Shown one piece after another: positions 1-13,400 of a stretch of 64,000 nucleotides of DNA. Origin of the DNA: Lycocorax pyrrhopterus obiensis (taxonomy: Eukaryota; Chordata; Aves; Passeriformes; Paradisaeidae); contig JACSVZ010000002.1 in the NCBI GenBank assembly GCA_014706295.1, forward strand, positions 131,015,431-131,079,430, read 5' to 3'. Within the stretch, counting starts at the first letter, position 1. Each line of letters opens with the position of its first letter. Under the pieces are notes generated by a model that saw nothing but the letters and a program-made list of their open reading frames with translations, had not been told where the DNA came from and did no database searches. Both the position numbers and the translations under genes were made by a program.

Positions 1-252
1 TGGAGATAGGTTGAAGAGTCAAATATTTAGACATACTTTTCCTGTGAAATGAAGATAGAAGTCTGCCTTCAGGATTGGAATTAATATGATTTACAATAAT
101 GATATTTACTGATTATGAAGGTAGCAATCAAATGCCGAACTGGTATTGAGGAAGTTTTTTGGTATGTACTGAATGTAAAGATAACATGGGAAGTTTTTGC
201 CTCTCGACAATTTATAATATAATTTCATCTTTTCTTTTCCTTTGTTTCCTAG
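1..252 (+). other. VPS13B: VPS13B intron (3' end of the intron before exon A)
   Basis: AT-rich sequence without a recognisable gene. It ends in a pyrimidine-rich tract (about 229-250) and an AG at 251-252, which serves as acceptor for exon A. Nothing else is supported here. Confidence 0.85.
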
Positions 253-379
253 CATAAGGCGGCATCAGGAAAGGAGAGCTATTTTAACTCCAATTTTAAC
301 AGATTTCACCGTTCGAATAACTGCAGCTCCTGCTATTATTTTTACAAAAATTGATGCAGCGGAGAATTTGCACCCAGAG
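253..379 (+). CDS. VPS13B: VPS13B exon A (internal exon)
   Basis: Internal coding exon of VPS13B, a Golgi-associated bridge-like lipid-transfer protein of the VPS13 family. It starts after TTTCCTAG with one base of a split codon, followed by 42 complete codons. The peptide includes RRAILTPILTDFTVRIT and then APAIIFTKID, which I recognise as the VPS13B segment just before the ILVCGHSLEVNVTT block. The exon ends in phase 0 at the GAG codon before a GTTAGT donor (380-385). It is 127 nt long, and its frame joins exon B cleanly (E followed by EILVCG). The segment should belong to the repeated beta-groove that lines the hydrophobic lipid channel; that placement is family knowledge and is not visible in the sequence. 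No stops or frameshifts are present. Confidence 0.93.
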
Positions 380-2004
380 GTTAGTACAAAGTGTCAACAG
401 AAATAGCATAACTTTTAATATGTGGATAATCTTAGTATTTTACCATTCCACCATTTGAAGTGTTCAGGTGTGTTTTCAAATTGCCAACTAGAAAAAGGTC
501 ACGAGCTGAAGTGTTCTTTCTCTGCCGGATAATAATTTTTATATAGCATTCAAAGGCAGTCCGGCCAGAGGCAGATAAGCCTATTTTCAGTACCAAAAAT
601 GGGAATCCTTTAATGATTTCCAGCAATATTTTTAAAAGTTTGTGATGGAAAGGTGTTGAGAAGAGGCGCAACATAACAATACATTGTATTCACAAGCTTC
701 TTGTAAAGAAACCTGAAAATGCAATCTATAGACTCTCTATAATAAGAAAGTTAAGCTGAGTTGTCTTAGCCAAATTTCCAAGACCCCAAGTTGCCACTAA
801 GCATCCATTTCCCTGCCTTTGCTATGGGTAATTCCAGGTACTCAGATTTAACAATCACTTTTGCTGGTGTGTCTTTCAGCTTGTTCACGATAAGTCTGTG
901 AAGCAAGTTACACACAAAAGGTATTGGCTCACTTTTTAGCATTAGTTTGTAGCTCAAGAACATTTTATATCGGGAAAATATCAGAAACTTTTTGTCATCT
1001 CATAAGGATAATTTCATTTAAAAGCTACCTCCTGGGAAGAGCAGAATTGGTACAGGAGTGTAAAGGGTAGTAGATGTGTATTGCAACATGCAGTAGGTGT
1101 ACATTGTTGGAAAGCAATAGCTAGTGGGCATAGAAAGAAGAAATCAAGTTTCATGTTTTGTGTAAAGGGTCATCAAAAGGGCGGATGGAAAATTATTTAA
1201 TGCAAAAAAGAAATAGAAAGCCCCAGTGTGGCTAGGATGCATAGAAGTTATTCAAGTAAAAGAAAAAAAAAATCTGAGCTTTGCTAATGCTTATGTTCAA
1301 GAATTTCAGTGTTTTCTGTACATACATTCTTCTTGTTATCTATTCCCTTGATGACATTCCATCATGAAGGGAGAGGTCTAGTTTAGATTAGAGCTTGAGC
1401 ATTGTGCAAACTTCTCATGAGACAGAGCAGTTCTTCTCCCCTTCTGCACTGGTTCTGTTTTTCATCTCTTTATTTCTTGCCAACAGTGGTGAAGATCTTT
1501 ATTTGTGCTAGACAACACCAATAAAACAGTGGCTATCCAGCTAGTGCTGCCAAGGTATTAAGAATGGCTTACAGGCAAAGAGAAATCAACTAGACTGGCT
1601 ATCAGTGAGTTCCAACACATGATTTCATTATAAATCAAGCAGAGTTTGTGTTTAAATAAAAAAAAAAGTACATCCTTTTCTTGGAAGGAAAGGAGAATTG
1701 GAATCATTGCCAAGGACACTCTGACAGCCCACTGACACTAGCAAGAGATGGAAACAAGGCCTTGCGCATGAGATGCTTTTCTTTCAAAGTTTGCCTTAAC
1801 AGTTTGCTGTTGAAAGCCATGCAAAGAAGAAGCCACATCCTTCAGAAACGTGACACACCAGTTTCTCCTAAAAAGACCAAATTTATACTATATATAATGT
1901 TATATATAATGTTAAGTATTGACTACAGTGGCAACCACAATGCAGTTATATAGAAGCTTATTTTCCCAGTAGCTATTACCTAGTATTTTCCTTTAATTTC
2001 ACAG
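380..2004 (+). other. VPS13B: VPS13B intron A-B
   Basis: A 1.6-kb intron with donor GTTAGT and acceptor TTTCACAG. The content is AT-rich and unique-looking. A short near-duplicate of a TATATAATGT-type unit lies at about 1886-1915. The open frames here (for example 432-674 minus and 1681-1953 plus) have no recognisable similarity and look like chance. I see no mobile element. Confidence 0.85.
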
Positions 2005-2148
2005 GAAATTTTGGTCTGTGGTCATTCTTTGGAAGTGAATGTGACAACAAATTTGGACTTCTTCCTCAATGTGGCTCAAGTACAACTTCTTCAGCAGCTG
2101 GTACAAGACAATATGGTTGGACTGGAACCTTCCAGTAGCACCACTGAG
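2005..2148 (+). CDS. VPS13B: VPS13B exon B (internal exon)
   Basis: Coding exon of exactly 48 codons, phase 0 at both ends, between an ACAG acceptor (2001-2004) and a GTAGGT donor (2149). The peptide begins EILVCGHSLEVNVTTNLDFF and continues LNVAQVQLLQQL, one of the best-conserved stretches of VPS13B as I recall it. It ends in a Ser/Thr-rich tail (SSSTTE) where mammalian proteins vary. The alternation of polar and hydrophobic residues (LEVNVTTNLDFFLNV) fits beta strands of the lipid-groove repeats; this is inference from the family fold. Because the exon is phase 0/0 and 144 nt long, skipping it would remove 48 residues without shifting the frame. Confidence 0.95.
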
Positions 2149-4254
2149 GTAGGTTTTTCCCGAGTTTGCAACTGGATTTTTAAAAAATCCGTCTGCAAAG
2201 TACTGTAGGTCTGAGCAGGTGTTTGTACCATCTAGAAAAAATAGTGTAGGTAAATGAAATACATGGTTTTTGTTGTTTGTATGGTCAGTTTCAAAATGCA
2301 TTCTGATATTGATTTAAGAATAGAATGAGTTATTTGAACAAGAATATTCAGTAAATGCTATTATTCATTATAGTGGTTCTGCAACATCTTACGCACAAGG
2401 AGATTTATGTAAATGATGAAGGAAACAAATTTTTGAAAAGTAGGTTTTTGAGATTATTTGGTGTTGAACTTGAACTTTTATCAAATCTTTGGTATTTTCT
2501 TGTGAGTTCGCATGCTACACTGTCCTTCACTAAAGCTAGTAAACTATAAAATTTTCTCTGTGCATTGTAACCACCACTCACATTAATTGTCTTCACTTAA
2601 GTCCCTAAGATTCAATTCACCTCTGAATATTTTCATACTTCTTTAGCAAGAATGTTGATGGGTACATCATGAGGGATCCTTCATCTTAACAGTTAATCTC
2701 TCCTTTTTGTCTGGAATATTAGTGATCAGCAGCCGTCTCTTGAATTTTGTCATTCTTTATTGCTGGGACTTGATACCTCAGTTTGTATTGAAAGCCAATC
2801 ACTGTGACAGACTGCTAAGTTTAAATTTTACACTTCTGGGCTGACACAAAAATAAAAAAAGAAAAGAGAAAAGATAGGGAAAACTTTTGCCCTATGAAAA
2901 AATATGTATTTCTTGTCTTCAAAACCTGGAATCTTGTCAGGCTGACAGCATCTTTAAGATAGTAGGAGTTAATACATGGCAAATTCCACTGGAATGGCTG
3001 TTGGACATATTGAGGTACCTTCACAAATAAGAACAAGAGTTAGGCAAAGAGTTATCAAGCAAGACACAGTCAACTATTCCAAGAATCTGGCTAATGGGAG
3101 ACCTGGAGAAGATTTTCTCCTTCCTTTCCTGAATCTCACAGTTTCAGCATTGCACATGAGTCTGGGTGGAAGCAAGGAATGCTCTAGAATAGCCAAACTA
3201 TTTACATTTCTCTCTCTTCACCCAGTCAGAACCCCAAAAGTTGTTTGTTTGTGTTGATCTAGGCGTCACATCACCCCCCACTCCTTTATCCCTTCCCAAT
3301 GATAGAGAGAAATAAAGAGCATTGTTTCATTAACATCTGGAAGCATGAAAGATGACGAAAAGTAATGCAGTGTATTTTTCCTTTCCTTGGATACTTTGCA
3401 GACACAGGGCCTCTTTTGGAGATGAATACTGTAAATTATATATAGTAATATCTTCAATAAATTATTTGTAGGGTACTGTTTTCCCATTGTCAGTGGAATG
3501 GACAGAATCAGAAGATTTGAATGGATGCCAAGAATTTAAATTTTGAGTTGGCTTTGTGCAGAAGTGCTGCATGACTTACTTGGACTGTACAAACTTAAAA
3601 GGAATTTGCTACAAAATTTCAGAAAGCCTTTTGCTGACTACATCCTGAGATACTTATTAGTTCTTTATTCGTAACTCCCTTGCATCACTGAAGTCTCCTG
3701 TAATGAATAATGGGAATATTTCTGGCTCAAGGTGTTTGCCTTCTCTTTAGTAAGTCATAGAACTACGTCTGCATTTATTGTACTGGAAATGTAAGTCCAT
3801 TGGTTGGTTACCTTTTGTCGAGTTCTTCTTCAGTATTGTGTAGCTCTACGTGCCTAAATGAAGCCACCCTACCCTCTAATATATGCACATTTATTATTAT
3901 TCTCACGATTCTTCTTTAGTCAGCCGAAAGAAACATAATACACTAATTGTATGCTGCTTTTTTTATCTTAGTGAATGAATTCAGGAGTCTGCACATAGCT
4001 TTTCATACTTCGCACCTGCATATTATTTCATTGCAAGAATCAAGATGTAATTTAGGTTGAAGACGCTTCTTGAAACCATTCCTTTGCTCAAAAGAAGACT
4101 AATGTTCCAGCTAGACTAGGCTTTTCAGCATATTGTTCAATCAGATCTTTCTTTACCTCAGAGGAATGACCATCTGGATAATTGTCCTGTGCTTAATTAT
4201 GCTTGCTTTGGCATATTTTTGTCTTTATATCCATTCAGAATTTTGCTTGATAAA

Positions 4255-4740
4255 ACTTTCAGTCATTGCCTCTTAACATTTCACAATACCTTTCCAAGAA
4301 CAGTCTGACTTAATCTTCTTCATAGCCCTGCTTTAAGTAACTGGAAACAGTAATTTGATGCCCCATCATCATCCTTATCCTTCTCTTTTTCTGTCTGAAA
4401 AAACCCAGCCCTCTCACCCTCTCCTTATAAATTCTCTGCTTTAACCTTTTAATCCTCTTGATGATCCCCTGCCCATTCAGGTTTGTCAGTCTTTTTCTTC
4501 TGCTGTTGAGCTCAAAGCTAAAGACAGTACTCCAGATGTTGACCTGCAAGTATCTCATCATCTCACCTCTGATCCAGTGGCTGTGCTGCTGGTAATGCTT
4601 CCTAGTAAATACTCAGTCTCCCACACTACAAGGACATCCTCCTGTCACATGTTCAAGTTGCTGGCCACCAGGACTCCAGGCTCCTTTCTGCAAAGCTATT
4701 CTGTAGCATTGGCATCCAGCCAGTTTTTGATTTGGGATTT
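4255..4740 (-). repeat. Old, diverged CR1-like LINE fragment
   Basis: The plus strand reads as the reverse complement of a CR1 coding end. It carries a Pro/Ser-rich stretch near 4400-4450 (CAGCCCTCTCACCCTCTCC), then CAGTACTCCAGATGTTGACC near 4526, a TGCTGGCCAC-type block near 4660, and neighbouring blocks in the order seen in avian CR1. Divergence is high, so the subfamily and exact ends are uncertain. It directly adjoins a better-preserved CR1 that starts at 4749. Confidence 0.55.
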
Positions 4741-4748
4741 TACCATCT

Positions 4749-5315
4749 CACAGAGTCACATAATTTAGGTTGGAGAAGACCTCTGAGATCATTGAGTCCA
4801 AACTTTGATCATCGCCTTGTCAGCTAGACTATGGCAAGTGCCACATCCAGATCCAGGACTCTGTGTTAACCTTTGTCCTTCATGAGGTTTATGTTAAACC
4901 ATTTCTCCATTTTGTCAATGCCCCTCTGAATGGCAGCCCTACCCCTCAGTGTATCAACAGCTCCTCCCAGTTTGGTGTCATCTTTCTTTGGATATGTTTT
5001 GTGTCATTGCCGAGGTTTTTAATAAAGACATTAAACATGATCAAACCTTGAGGAATGTCAGTCAGTAACTGGAGTTTAGCTATGCTTTGGAACATTGACC
5101 ATTACTTTCTGATTTTAGTGGTCTGGTGTGGTTTTTACCCACCTCATAGTCCATCCATTCAGTTCACACTTAAGTTTTTGAAAAAAAGTCAGCTGTGGAA
5201 GACTGCCTAAGCTTAGTCAACTTTGCTAATGGCAAAGCATACATTATCTAGTATTCTGTCCTCAGAATCTTATCATCTCATCACAGGAGGCAATCAGATT
5301 GGGGAAAGGTGTGAC
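4749..5315 (-). mobile_element. CR1 LINE, 5'-truncated, minus strand
   Basis: The left edge has the CR1 3' terminus in reverse complement (CACAGAGTCACATAATTTAG, then GGTTGGAGAAGACC), followed by the usual AGTCCAA block and a TGGCAAGTGCCACATCCAG block. Further right, recognisable CR1 3'-half sequence continues (GGTGTCATCTT; CCTTGAGGAATGTCAGTCA; CCCACCTCATAGTCCATCCA). The last recognisable match is near 5285-5312. It is 5'-truncated, as is usual for CR1, and has several small lesions. The right boundary is approximate. Confidence 0.8.
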
Positions 5316-6601
5316 AGTCATCAAAGTAGCAACCCTTTGTTTAAAGCTGTGATTTCCAAATGGACTGTATTTGGTGGTTTACAGGCCAATGCTGTAAAGA
5401 TTAGTGTAGACAAAAAAAAAGTGATGATTTATGGGTAAATCTTGTTTTTCTTCAAATGTTTTAATATTCTGTAAAAAGTTTCATGCCAGGTCTCCAGTGC
5501 TGTGTTTTTACTTATTATAAGCCCTAGCTTTATACTGTTTTATGAATCTTTGATGTACAGTGGACCTGTTGTACTGACTTCTTCATAAGGTATAGTCTAT
5601 TATTGCAAAGAATATTGCTTTGATCTACTTGACAGCTTTAGAGTAAGGACACATATGTGGTGTTTGATAGATTACCTGAGAGGCAAAGAATGTTGCTGCC
5701 TTTTTGTAATTATTCACTTTTTCAAAATTAATATATGCCGAATTCTTAGGAGAAGAACGTATAATACCTACACGTGGAGAACAGAAACAGAAGTGCTAGG
5801 AAATTAAATACAAATATAAGAGTGAAGTGCAGTTAGTGTTCTGATTTTGTTCAGTGATACATATAATATTATAGGTGAAATATTAATAAAAGGGCCATAT
5901 TTCCTCCTTCTTAGAAGAATTTTTAATATTCTGGTACAAGTCTTTCCAGTATAAATGATAACTCATTTTACTGCTGATCAGTGATAAAACAGGTGAATTT
6001 TCAAGGAGTTCGTTTCTTCATCTGGCAAATCTATTTCCTGGTGTCCATCACTTACCACCTGGAGATTTTTGGCAAGACTTATTTGTCATACTATCATTTA
6101 GAAGCAGAAAACACAAGAACTCCTCTTTGAAAAAGAAATTAAATACAAACCAACACACATCTTGGTCTGCTGCTGGCCGTGCAGGAATGCATGGATAACA
6201 TATCTTACTCCAAGTCAGTGAATGTTACACTCCTCAAATATGGCTACAGAGCTCATTACCAACTTCTTAAGGCTAGACTTTTGAAAAAAAGATTGATTTA
6301 TAAACAAATAATTTGTTTATATTTGTCCTAAAGAATGTTTCTGTCTAATAAGTATCTACACTGGAGGCATTGAATGCAAAGAACAGTTAATTTGTATCTT
6401 CCCTGAAAAACATAAAAGGTACTTTGAAATGCTTACTTTTTCTTCACAATATCTCTGTGAGGATTATGGCTCTAGATGAAGAGGATTGCTTTTAAAATTC
6501 AAGGCAACTTGAAACATCTGACATATTTTCCAGAGGACGTCCATCAAAAGTGTTCACTCACTTTCTGTTTCCTATTGTATATTTCTCCTTATCCCCTCCA
6601 T

Positions 6602-7472
6602 CACAGAATCAGTCACAGAATGGATAAGGTTGGAAGGGAGCACAGTGGATTCTCTGGTCCAACCTCCCTGCTCAAGCAGGGTCCTCCAGAGCACATGGCA
6701 CAGGATTGTGTCCAGATGGTTTTTGACTATCTCCAGATCCCATACCCTCCCTGGGCAGCCTGTTCCAGTGAACCTGCACAGTAAAGAAGTTCTTCCTCAT
6801 GTTCGAGTTGAATTTCTGCCCATTGTCTTTGATCCTATTGCTCAGCAGCACCAGGAAAAGCCTGGCTCTATCCTCTTGAAACCCTCCCTTTAGATACTGA
6901 TAGACACTGATAAGGTCCCCTCTCAGTTGTCTCTTCTCTAAGTCATTCTGAAACAGGCCCAGCTCCTCAGCCTTTCCTCATAATTGAGGTCCCCCTCGTC
7001 GTCTTCATAGCATTGCATTGGACTCACCCCGGAAGCTTCACATCTCTCATGTACTGAGCAGCCAAGAACTGGACACAGTACACCAAGTGAGGCCTCACCA
7101 GAGCTGAATAGAGGGGCCCACTGGTCAGCCCCCACTGGTGCCTGGGGTTATTCCTCCCCAGGTGCAGGACCTGTATTTGCCTTTGTTGAGTTTCAGATGG
7201 TTCCTCTCTGCCCATCTCTCCAGCCAGTCGAGGCCCTTCTGAAGGGCTGCACAGCTCTCTGGGATACTGGCTGCTCCTCCCGGTTTTGTGCCATCAGTGA
7301 ACTTGCTGAGGAGGCATCTGCCCCTTCATCCAAGTCAGAGAGGAAAAGTTAAACAAGACTGGATCCAGTATCAACCCTTGGGAGACACCACTAGTTAAAG
7401 GCCTCCAGCTAGACCCTGTGCCACTGATGACAACCGTCTGAGGCCTGCCATTCAGCAAGTGCTCATTTCACC
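6602..7472 (-). mobile_element. CR1 LINE, 5'-truncated, minus strand
   Basis: Begins with the CR1 3' end in reverse complement (two copies of TCACAGAAT near 6602-6620, then GGTTGGAAGGGAGC). It continues through CCTCCCTGCTCAAGCAGGGT, the CTGGGCAGCCTGTTCCAGTG block and a GAGGCCTCACCAGAGCTGAA block. Read on the minus strand (about 7024-7215) it gives a broken CR1 polyprotein C-terminus, including LYSALVRPHLVYCVQF, a CR1 hallmark. Several frameshifts and stops show it is dead. It ends near 7472 without a visible 5' part. Confidence 0.92.
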
Positions 7473-10400
7473 TCATCCCTCTTTCTCAGGTTATATAGTC
7501 CTGTTTGTTTATTTTCTGTTAGCCCAAATGCATGTTTCCATAGGCTACAAGTCCATAGCTATCCTATGCAGTCTGAAATTCAGATAGGTAGTAAATAGAC
7601 TAATAAAAATAGCATAAACTCTTTCTTGAAAGAATAATAGCCAAACTCATAATCTTTTCCTTCAATCATTGTTATTCTTAAGTTTCTAATTGTGGTGAGG
7701 AATGCAGCATTCAATCAGTTTCTGAAAATATGGAAATATTTTCTCACAATTTAAATAGAAATGAAAAAATTGTCCCTTTGGATCCCTCTCAGACCTCCCT
7801 TGCCCCTGGCTGGCACTCTTTTATTTCTGCCTAAGCAATGAACAAACCTTACAAAGTTCTTCAATGTACTTGCTATTACTGTATTTATGTGTTGCTCGCC
7901 ATTAGACTACAGTAGGTCCTGCACAAATTTGATGATTAAGAAGTTACTTTCCCCCACAAAATACATGAGAAAAACTTCTTAAAGTGCAGGAGCAACTGTG
8001 TTTAACAATTGAGCTGATGAAGTATGGACTCAAATGTGCTGGCAAAACAGTCCCACAAAGAATGATCTGAGACTTGAAGTGTCTGATTGGAATTTTTCTT
8101 CATAGCTGGTGCATATTTCAAGCATAATTTGCAGTCAGAGCAAACAGGCAATGGGCACAAACTGTCATTCACCTGGGGAAATGTTGAGCAAAACGGGGGA
8201 AACCTGGTGTGGGCAGATCTTTGTTTTCTTTCAGAAATTCTAGGCATGACCTGCTGGCTAATGTTTTCTGCTTTGTTAAAGCCTGCTTTTAGGTATTTGA
8301 CCTTTGAGCACTCTGCCTAGGCTGCACAAGTACTGGCTGCAGCAATCTTTGTCAGCTTGGCAGGTGATACTCTGCTTCTAGACCTGGCTCATGGCCAATC
8401 ACTGAGTAAACGCCACCAGCAGGTTTGACATGTTCCGTAGGGCAAACCCCTGTGTTCTGATAAATTGCAGCAACAATCCAGCAGCTTCCTGAATAAATGA
8501 TACTAATACTAGGGGGGAGCAAAAGTTGTTTCAACTTCGGCATTTTGTTATTTTAGCACAAAAAATACATTTGGAGTCTTAACTAATATAAATATTGGAT
8601 ATTTCAAAGTGAAAAAGCATGTTACTTGTATTCATCCCAGTAATGGGAAAGGTTGGGGGAAGTACAGCTCCTATCTGCTTAGATACCCAAACAAGTTAAG
8701 CAAATGCTTGATTGAATATAAACAACACACCATTCGAGTGAACTAATTAATAGCTGAGAAGCGTCCAAAAGGGCGAAAGCATATAAAACTCACCTGTAGC
8801 AGCTGATTCCTTCCTAGCCTGGCTGAATCTGACTGTGTACTAATTTGTCACATTAGACATACTGCAGTAATATTTGCAGAAGGTGTCATTCTCTGTTGCT
8901 GCAGAGGAGGCTGTAAAAAGCTTTTCTGGTAAGTTTGAAAGCCCTGTAATATGTTGTCTCAGGAAGTCTGGAAGAGTATGCTGAAGAAGCATTTCTCTGT
9001 GCTTTCTTTAATTATGGTTTTTTTTTCTCAAAGCATCCACTAATATCTGCTTTTAGAGAACAGAGTCTAAAAGATCTTTGTTCTAACTCAGTAGGACTGT
9101 TATGTTCTCTTTTAATTTTTTTCTGTGTATGGCAATCTCACAAACCTTCTGTTGTTGCTGTAACTTCACTGTAAGATAAAGAACATGGTCAGCAGGATAT
9201 ATGTACAAAATTGCCATTACAATTGCATCACACATAAAATTTGAAGGAATGATAGCTAATGGACTTTATAGCATTTTTTCTGACTGATGATACTTTAGCA
9301 GAGCAAACTCTTGAGTGATGAGCAATTTAATTACACTTTAGTCAAGGTTATTAATTACTTGTGTGAAGAATGAAAAAAATTTGGTTTTTTTTGTTGAAAA
9401 CAAGCAGAAATTTGTTTTCCATTTGTATTTTGCTTAGAGAAAAATCACAGTCAGAAAACTGGTAAAACAAGTTCCAGATAATACTACTTAAGAAGCCAGA
9501 CAGTCAAAGTGTGAAATGGCAGATGCACATGTCGCACAGATGTTGTGTTGACTGGTTAGTATTCTTATGGAAAGCTTGTGTAATTGGAAGTATTTTTAGT
9601 ATGTTGAAACTTTGAGAAGCTGGCATTCCCATTTGCAAGTTTCTTTTGAAGAAGCTGTTTATCTTTTGTCTTTTAATTACTGAAATCTAAGGTAATCAGT
9701 GTTAAAGAGCCAAAGCAGTCTTGGTTTTTGTATTTTATATAAATCAGCTGAATTTAGGTATGTCTTGATATCCTAAAATGTGTTGGCACATTAAAAAAGC
9801 TAATGCTGTGTAAAGATAACTTCCTGAGGGTTTAAAAACTTTTTTCATTATGCATTTGATATTTGTTGTAATGAGTGAAAGAGCAAACTTACTCTATGGT
9901 GTTAGTAATGGCTCAGAAACAGTAGGTATTGAAGTGCAAACTGATGAAATATTTCTCAGAGAATTTCGGGGGTTTTGTAGCTTGCACAATTACTGCTCAG
10001 ATCTTGTGTACCTGCTCAGTTCTGCCCATGTTTTAGAGCTTTGAATTTTCATTCCAGGGAATAGTAGGTCTGGCAGCATAGAGTACCATAACTTTGATAT
10101 CCTGGGCTATGAGATGCTTTCTGGTGGATCTTCACCACTGTAATTGAAGAATCACAAATTTATTGCAGCTGGAATTAAAAAGTTCAGTTTATTGATAAAA
10201 TTGTTAGCAACAATCTCATGAGCTGGGATGTGTGGACTGCATTTTTGCATGAATAATCAGTAAATGTAGCTTCTTTTTTTAAATGATTGTACATTTCAAA
10301 GAGTAAGCTATTATAAAACTTCTAATTAGGTTACAAAATGTACAGTTTCAGATACCAGAAATGAAGAAACAAAGTAAAGAAAGTAACAAAATTTAGATTA

Positions 10401-13400
10401 TTTAGATTTGAAACACTTAGCTTCTCAAGCAACTTGACAAGGGTTAGTTTAAAATTAGGCTTGGTTATTCTCACTGTATTTGTTTTGTGGATTTGGAAAC
10501 AATGGAATATATCCAGAGAAGCGTTTTCACAGATGAGAAGGATTGAAGAAAGCTATAGTTTCTAAGCACACACCACAACTAGGTCCCCACAGCAGCTCTA
10601 ATTTGTGTCACTGGAGTTAGGAAATGTCTTATGCTTTCATTCCTGCAGAGCGAGGCCACTTCTGTGTGCTTCAAATTGAGGCTGCGCCTTGTACATCCCA
10701 GAAGAATTTGTAAAAGACAACAACTTCCACTACCTAAAAGCTCACAAAGTTTTGATAAGGAAGAATTGCCTTTCATGTTAATCTTTGCAATGTCCTCAGA
10801 ATGTGAAAAGGGAAAATTAAGACATAGGAGACAAAGGAAAATCAGTTTTGCTGTAAAGATGTGACCTTTAGTTTCTCGCCTAGAATTACAAGGAAAAAAA
10901 GAATGTTTCAAACTGATTGTTGCAATGAAAATGGCTCTTTGAAGAGATCTTCATGCTTAGAATTCTGCAAATACAAAATTAAAGGTGAAAAAAGTGTTTA
11001 TAGTCTCTCTTTGACATACATAGGAAATTTTTATCTTACAATGAAGTGTCTCTTCAATAAGTGTTTGGACTTATGTAGCTGAGAAGGATCAACAAACATG
11101 TTAAATATGATAGATACTAAACTGACAAGTTAAAGAATTCTTAGTATAATAAAACCAGACTTGAAATTACAGATTCAAAGTGTACTTCCTTTTTGCTAGG
11201 AAGAAACTGGGTTTTCCTGCTGATTTTTGATGCCCACAAGCACGCAAACTATGTGGGGAAGAAAATGGAAAGTTGTGTCCTATAGCTGTGTAAGCAGTTC
11301 ATGATTCAACACCAGTTTCTAAGGACATTTTCTTTAATGTTTTCTGTAACCATTTAAATTAAGGTGATAAGATGTTCATGCATATCAAGATTTCACATAT
11401 AATATGGCTGGGGAGGAATTTACCCAATACAATAATCTGAAAAGAAGTTCATAAATAGTATTCTTCCAAATATTCCTTGCTTCAAGACAAAAGGATATTT
11501 TGTATTGTGAATGAAAGGAAAAGTATTTCACTAGACTACTGTGAAGCTTCATATCAATAGTGTTTAAAGACTTCCAAGCTGGAACAAATCTAATGGGAAA
11601 ACATCTCATAGGGATTGTTGTTATTTTCTGGAAAAAATAAATTATAACAGCAAAATAAAAAAGTTAGAGTGAGACAGGAAAAAAGTGAACAAAACCCTTG
11701 AAGTGTTGGTTTTCTTCTATGTTCTCATCAATATTAATTAAAGACTCAAGGTTTAGGGGTTTTTTCTCTTCTCTTTTGGTATTTTTCCAAGTGTTTTAAG
11801 ATAGAGCATAATGGGATAGAATAATTTTTACATGCGTTTTAAGTGCAAGTCGGGGTTCAGTCCACCTTTTGTTCTTTTTTAGCTTACAGTGCTTGATTAT
11901 CTGAATCAGACCTTCTTGTGTCTGCTCAATGAATTGCATTTACTCTGTCTCATACTACCCTTAGTGAAATAGTCTAAAAGACATAAACATTCTGTCCAGT
12001 CTCTGTATTCGATACCCTGCCTAGCAATATTTTGAAGGTAACCTGTGACTTGTTATCATTACCTTGAATATCATTGTGCTTTCTTATCAAAGTAAAACAA
12101 TAACTGAACGCTCTGTAAAGTTAATTTAAAACTTCACAATTTCTGATCATTTAATGTATTGACTGAAATAATCTGAAGTATTCATTACAGAGATAATAAA
12201 AATAGTGCTATTAAAAAGGTCCAAAATTCAAACTGTCCTTTAGATTAAAACACATGCAAGAAATCATATTGGTTCATTTTTGGGAAAAAAAAAAAGTTAG
12301 AAAACCATAAACTGAGTAGGAATTATTATAGATTTGCCACAAATAGCAAGTATAGTTGGTTGTTGACATACATGCAGGACAAAATCACTGAAGGCAAGAC
12401 GGTGACTTGAACTCACCCTAAAGAGAAGTGTGAGAGAACACACGCTTGGACTTTCTCACAGTGTGGACACTGGATGTGTCACAGTGATAATTTGGTAAAT
12501 GTCTGACAAGGAGACGAAAGTTCCAGTGTTAGGTCACACGGTGTGAGACTGAGGGTTCTGCATTCTTTGATCTTGACTAATCTTCTCCTTTGAGTCATCT
12601 AATGCTTGTATACAGAGGAGTTTGATGCTGTGGCAACGTTACCTTTAGACAGCACCAGTGACAGTTTCTTCCCTGCATGGAACGTCACCTGCTAGGTAGT
12701 GTGGAAAACTTGATTCTTGACAACAATTATGAACACATGGATTCTGTAATTTCCTTCATTTTAAAGCAAAATAAGATTTTTTTTTCCTAAAGAGAAAGAA
12801 GAGAAATATTAAGGGAAAGGATAGTTGAAGCCAGTAAAGAATTAATTGAAGGTATAGTGAGTGAGTAGTGAGCAATTTAGATTTGAACTTCCCTGTTTTC
12901 TTTGTGAGAAGAATCCTCCCTTTTTTCCCCTGGCATTCTCTCACAAGGAACAATTTTTTCATGCATTTTAACCTATTTTTACAAGTAAATAAAGCTAATA
13001 TAGTCACTCTGTATGTCAGTCTTCTTCAAATAGTATGTAATATTTTGTGCTCTCAGACAAATTAGAAAGTAGAATAGAAGTCTCAAGATAAATTAATTTT
13101 TTTATTAAGGAAATGTATGGTGACAAACCAAAACAGGCATTGCCACTTAGGGAAAGCCATTATCCTGGTAGTAGGCAGTAGTCACTGTTCAGTCACTTGT
13201 GTGGCTTGTGATGGACTGGCTGATCACCTAGGGATAAATATGCTGCTTAGTTTCATATTGATTTTCTTTAGGACAGAATTCCACTTTAGTGCTACCCTGT
13301 TTATTAAGTAATGAGGCATAATTTTCAGAGTATACTTCTAGTGATTATATGGCTGCCATCCTAATTTTTCAATTTTTCTGGCCATCTGTAGTCTGTTTTC

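Noticed and set aside
1886..1915. Short TATA-rich near-repeat as a promoter
   Set aside because: A TATA-like string in AT-rich intron without any start, CpG context or gene downstream is not evidence of a promoter.
6476..6893. Plus-strand ORFs of 102 and 87 codons
   Set aside because: Mostly antisense to a minus-strand CR1; the peptides have no family resemblance.
10579..10911. 110-codon minus-strand ORF with a hydrophobic stretch (LIFLCLLCLNF)
   Set aside because: No recognisable similarity, and an overlapping plus-strand frame of similar quality argues for chance.
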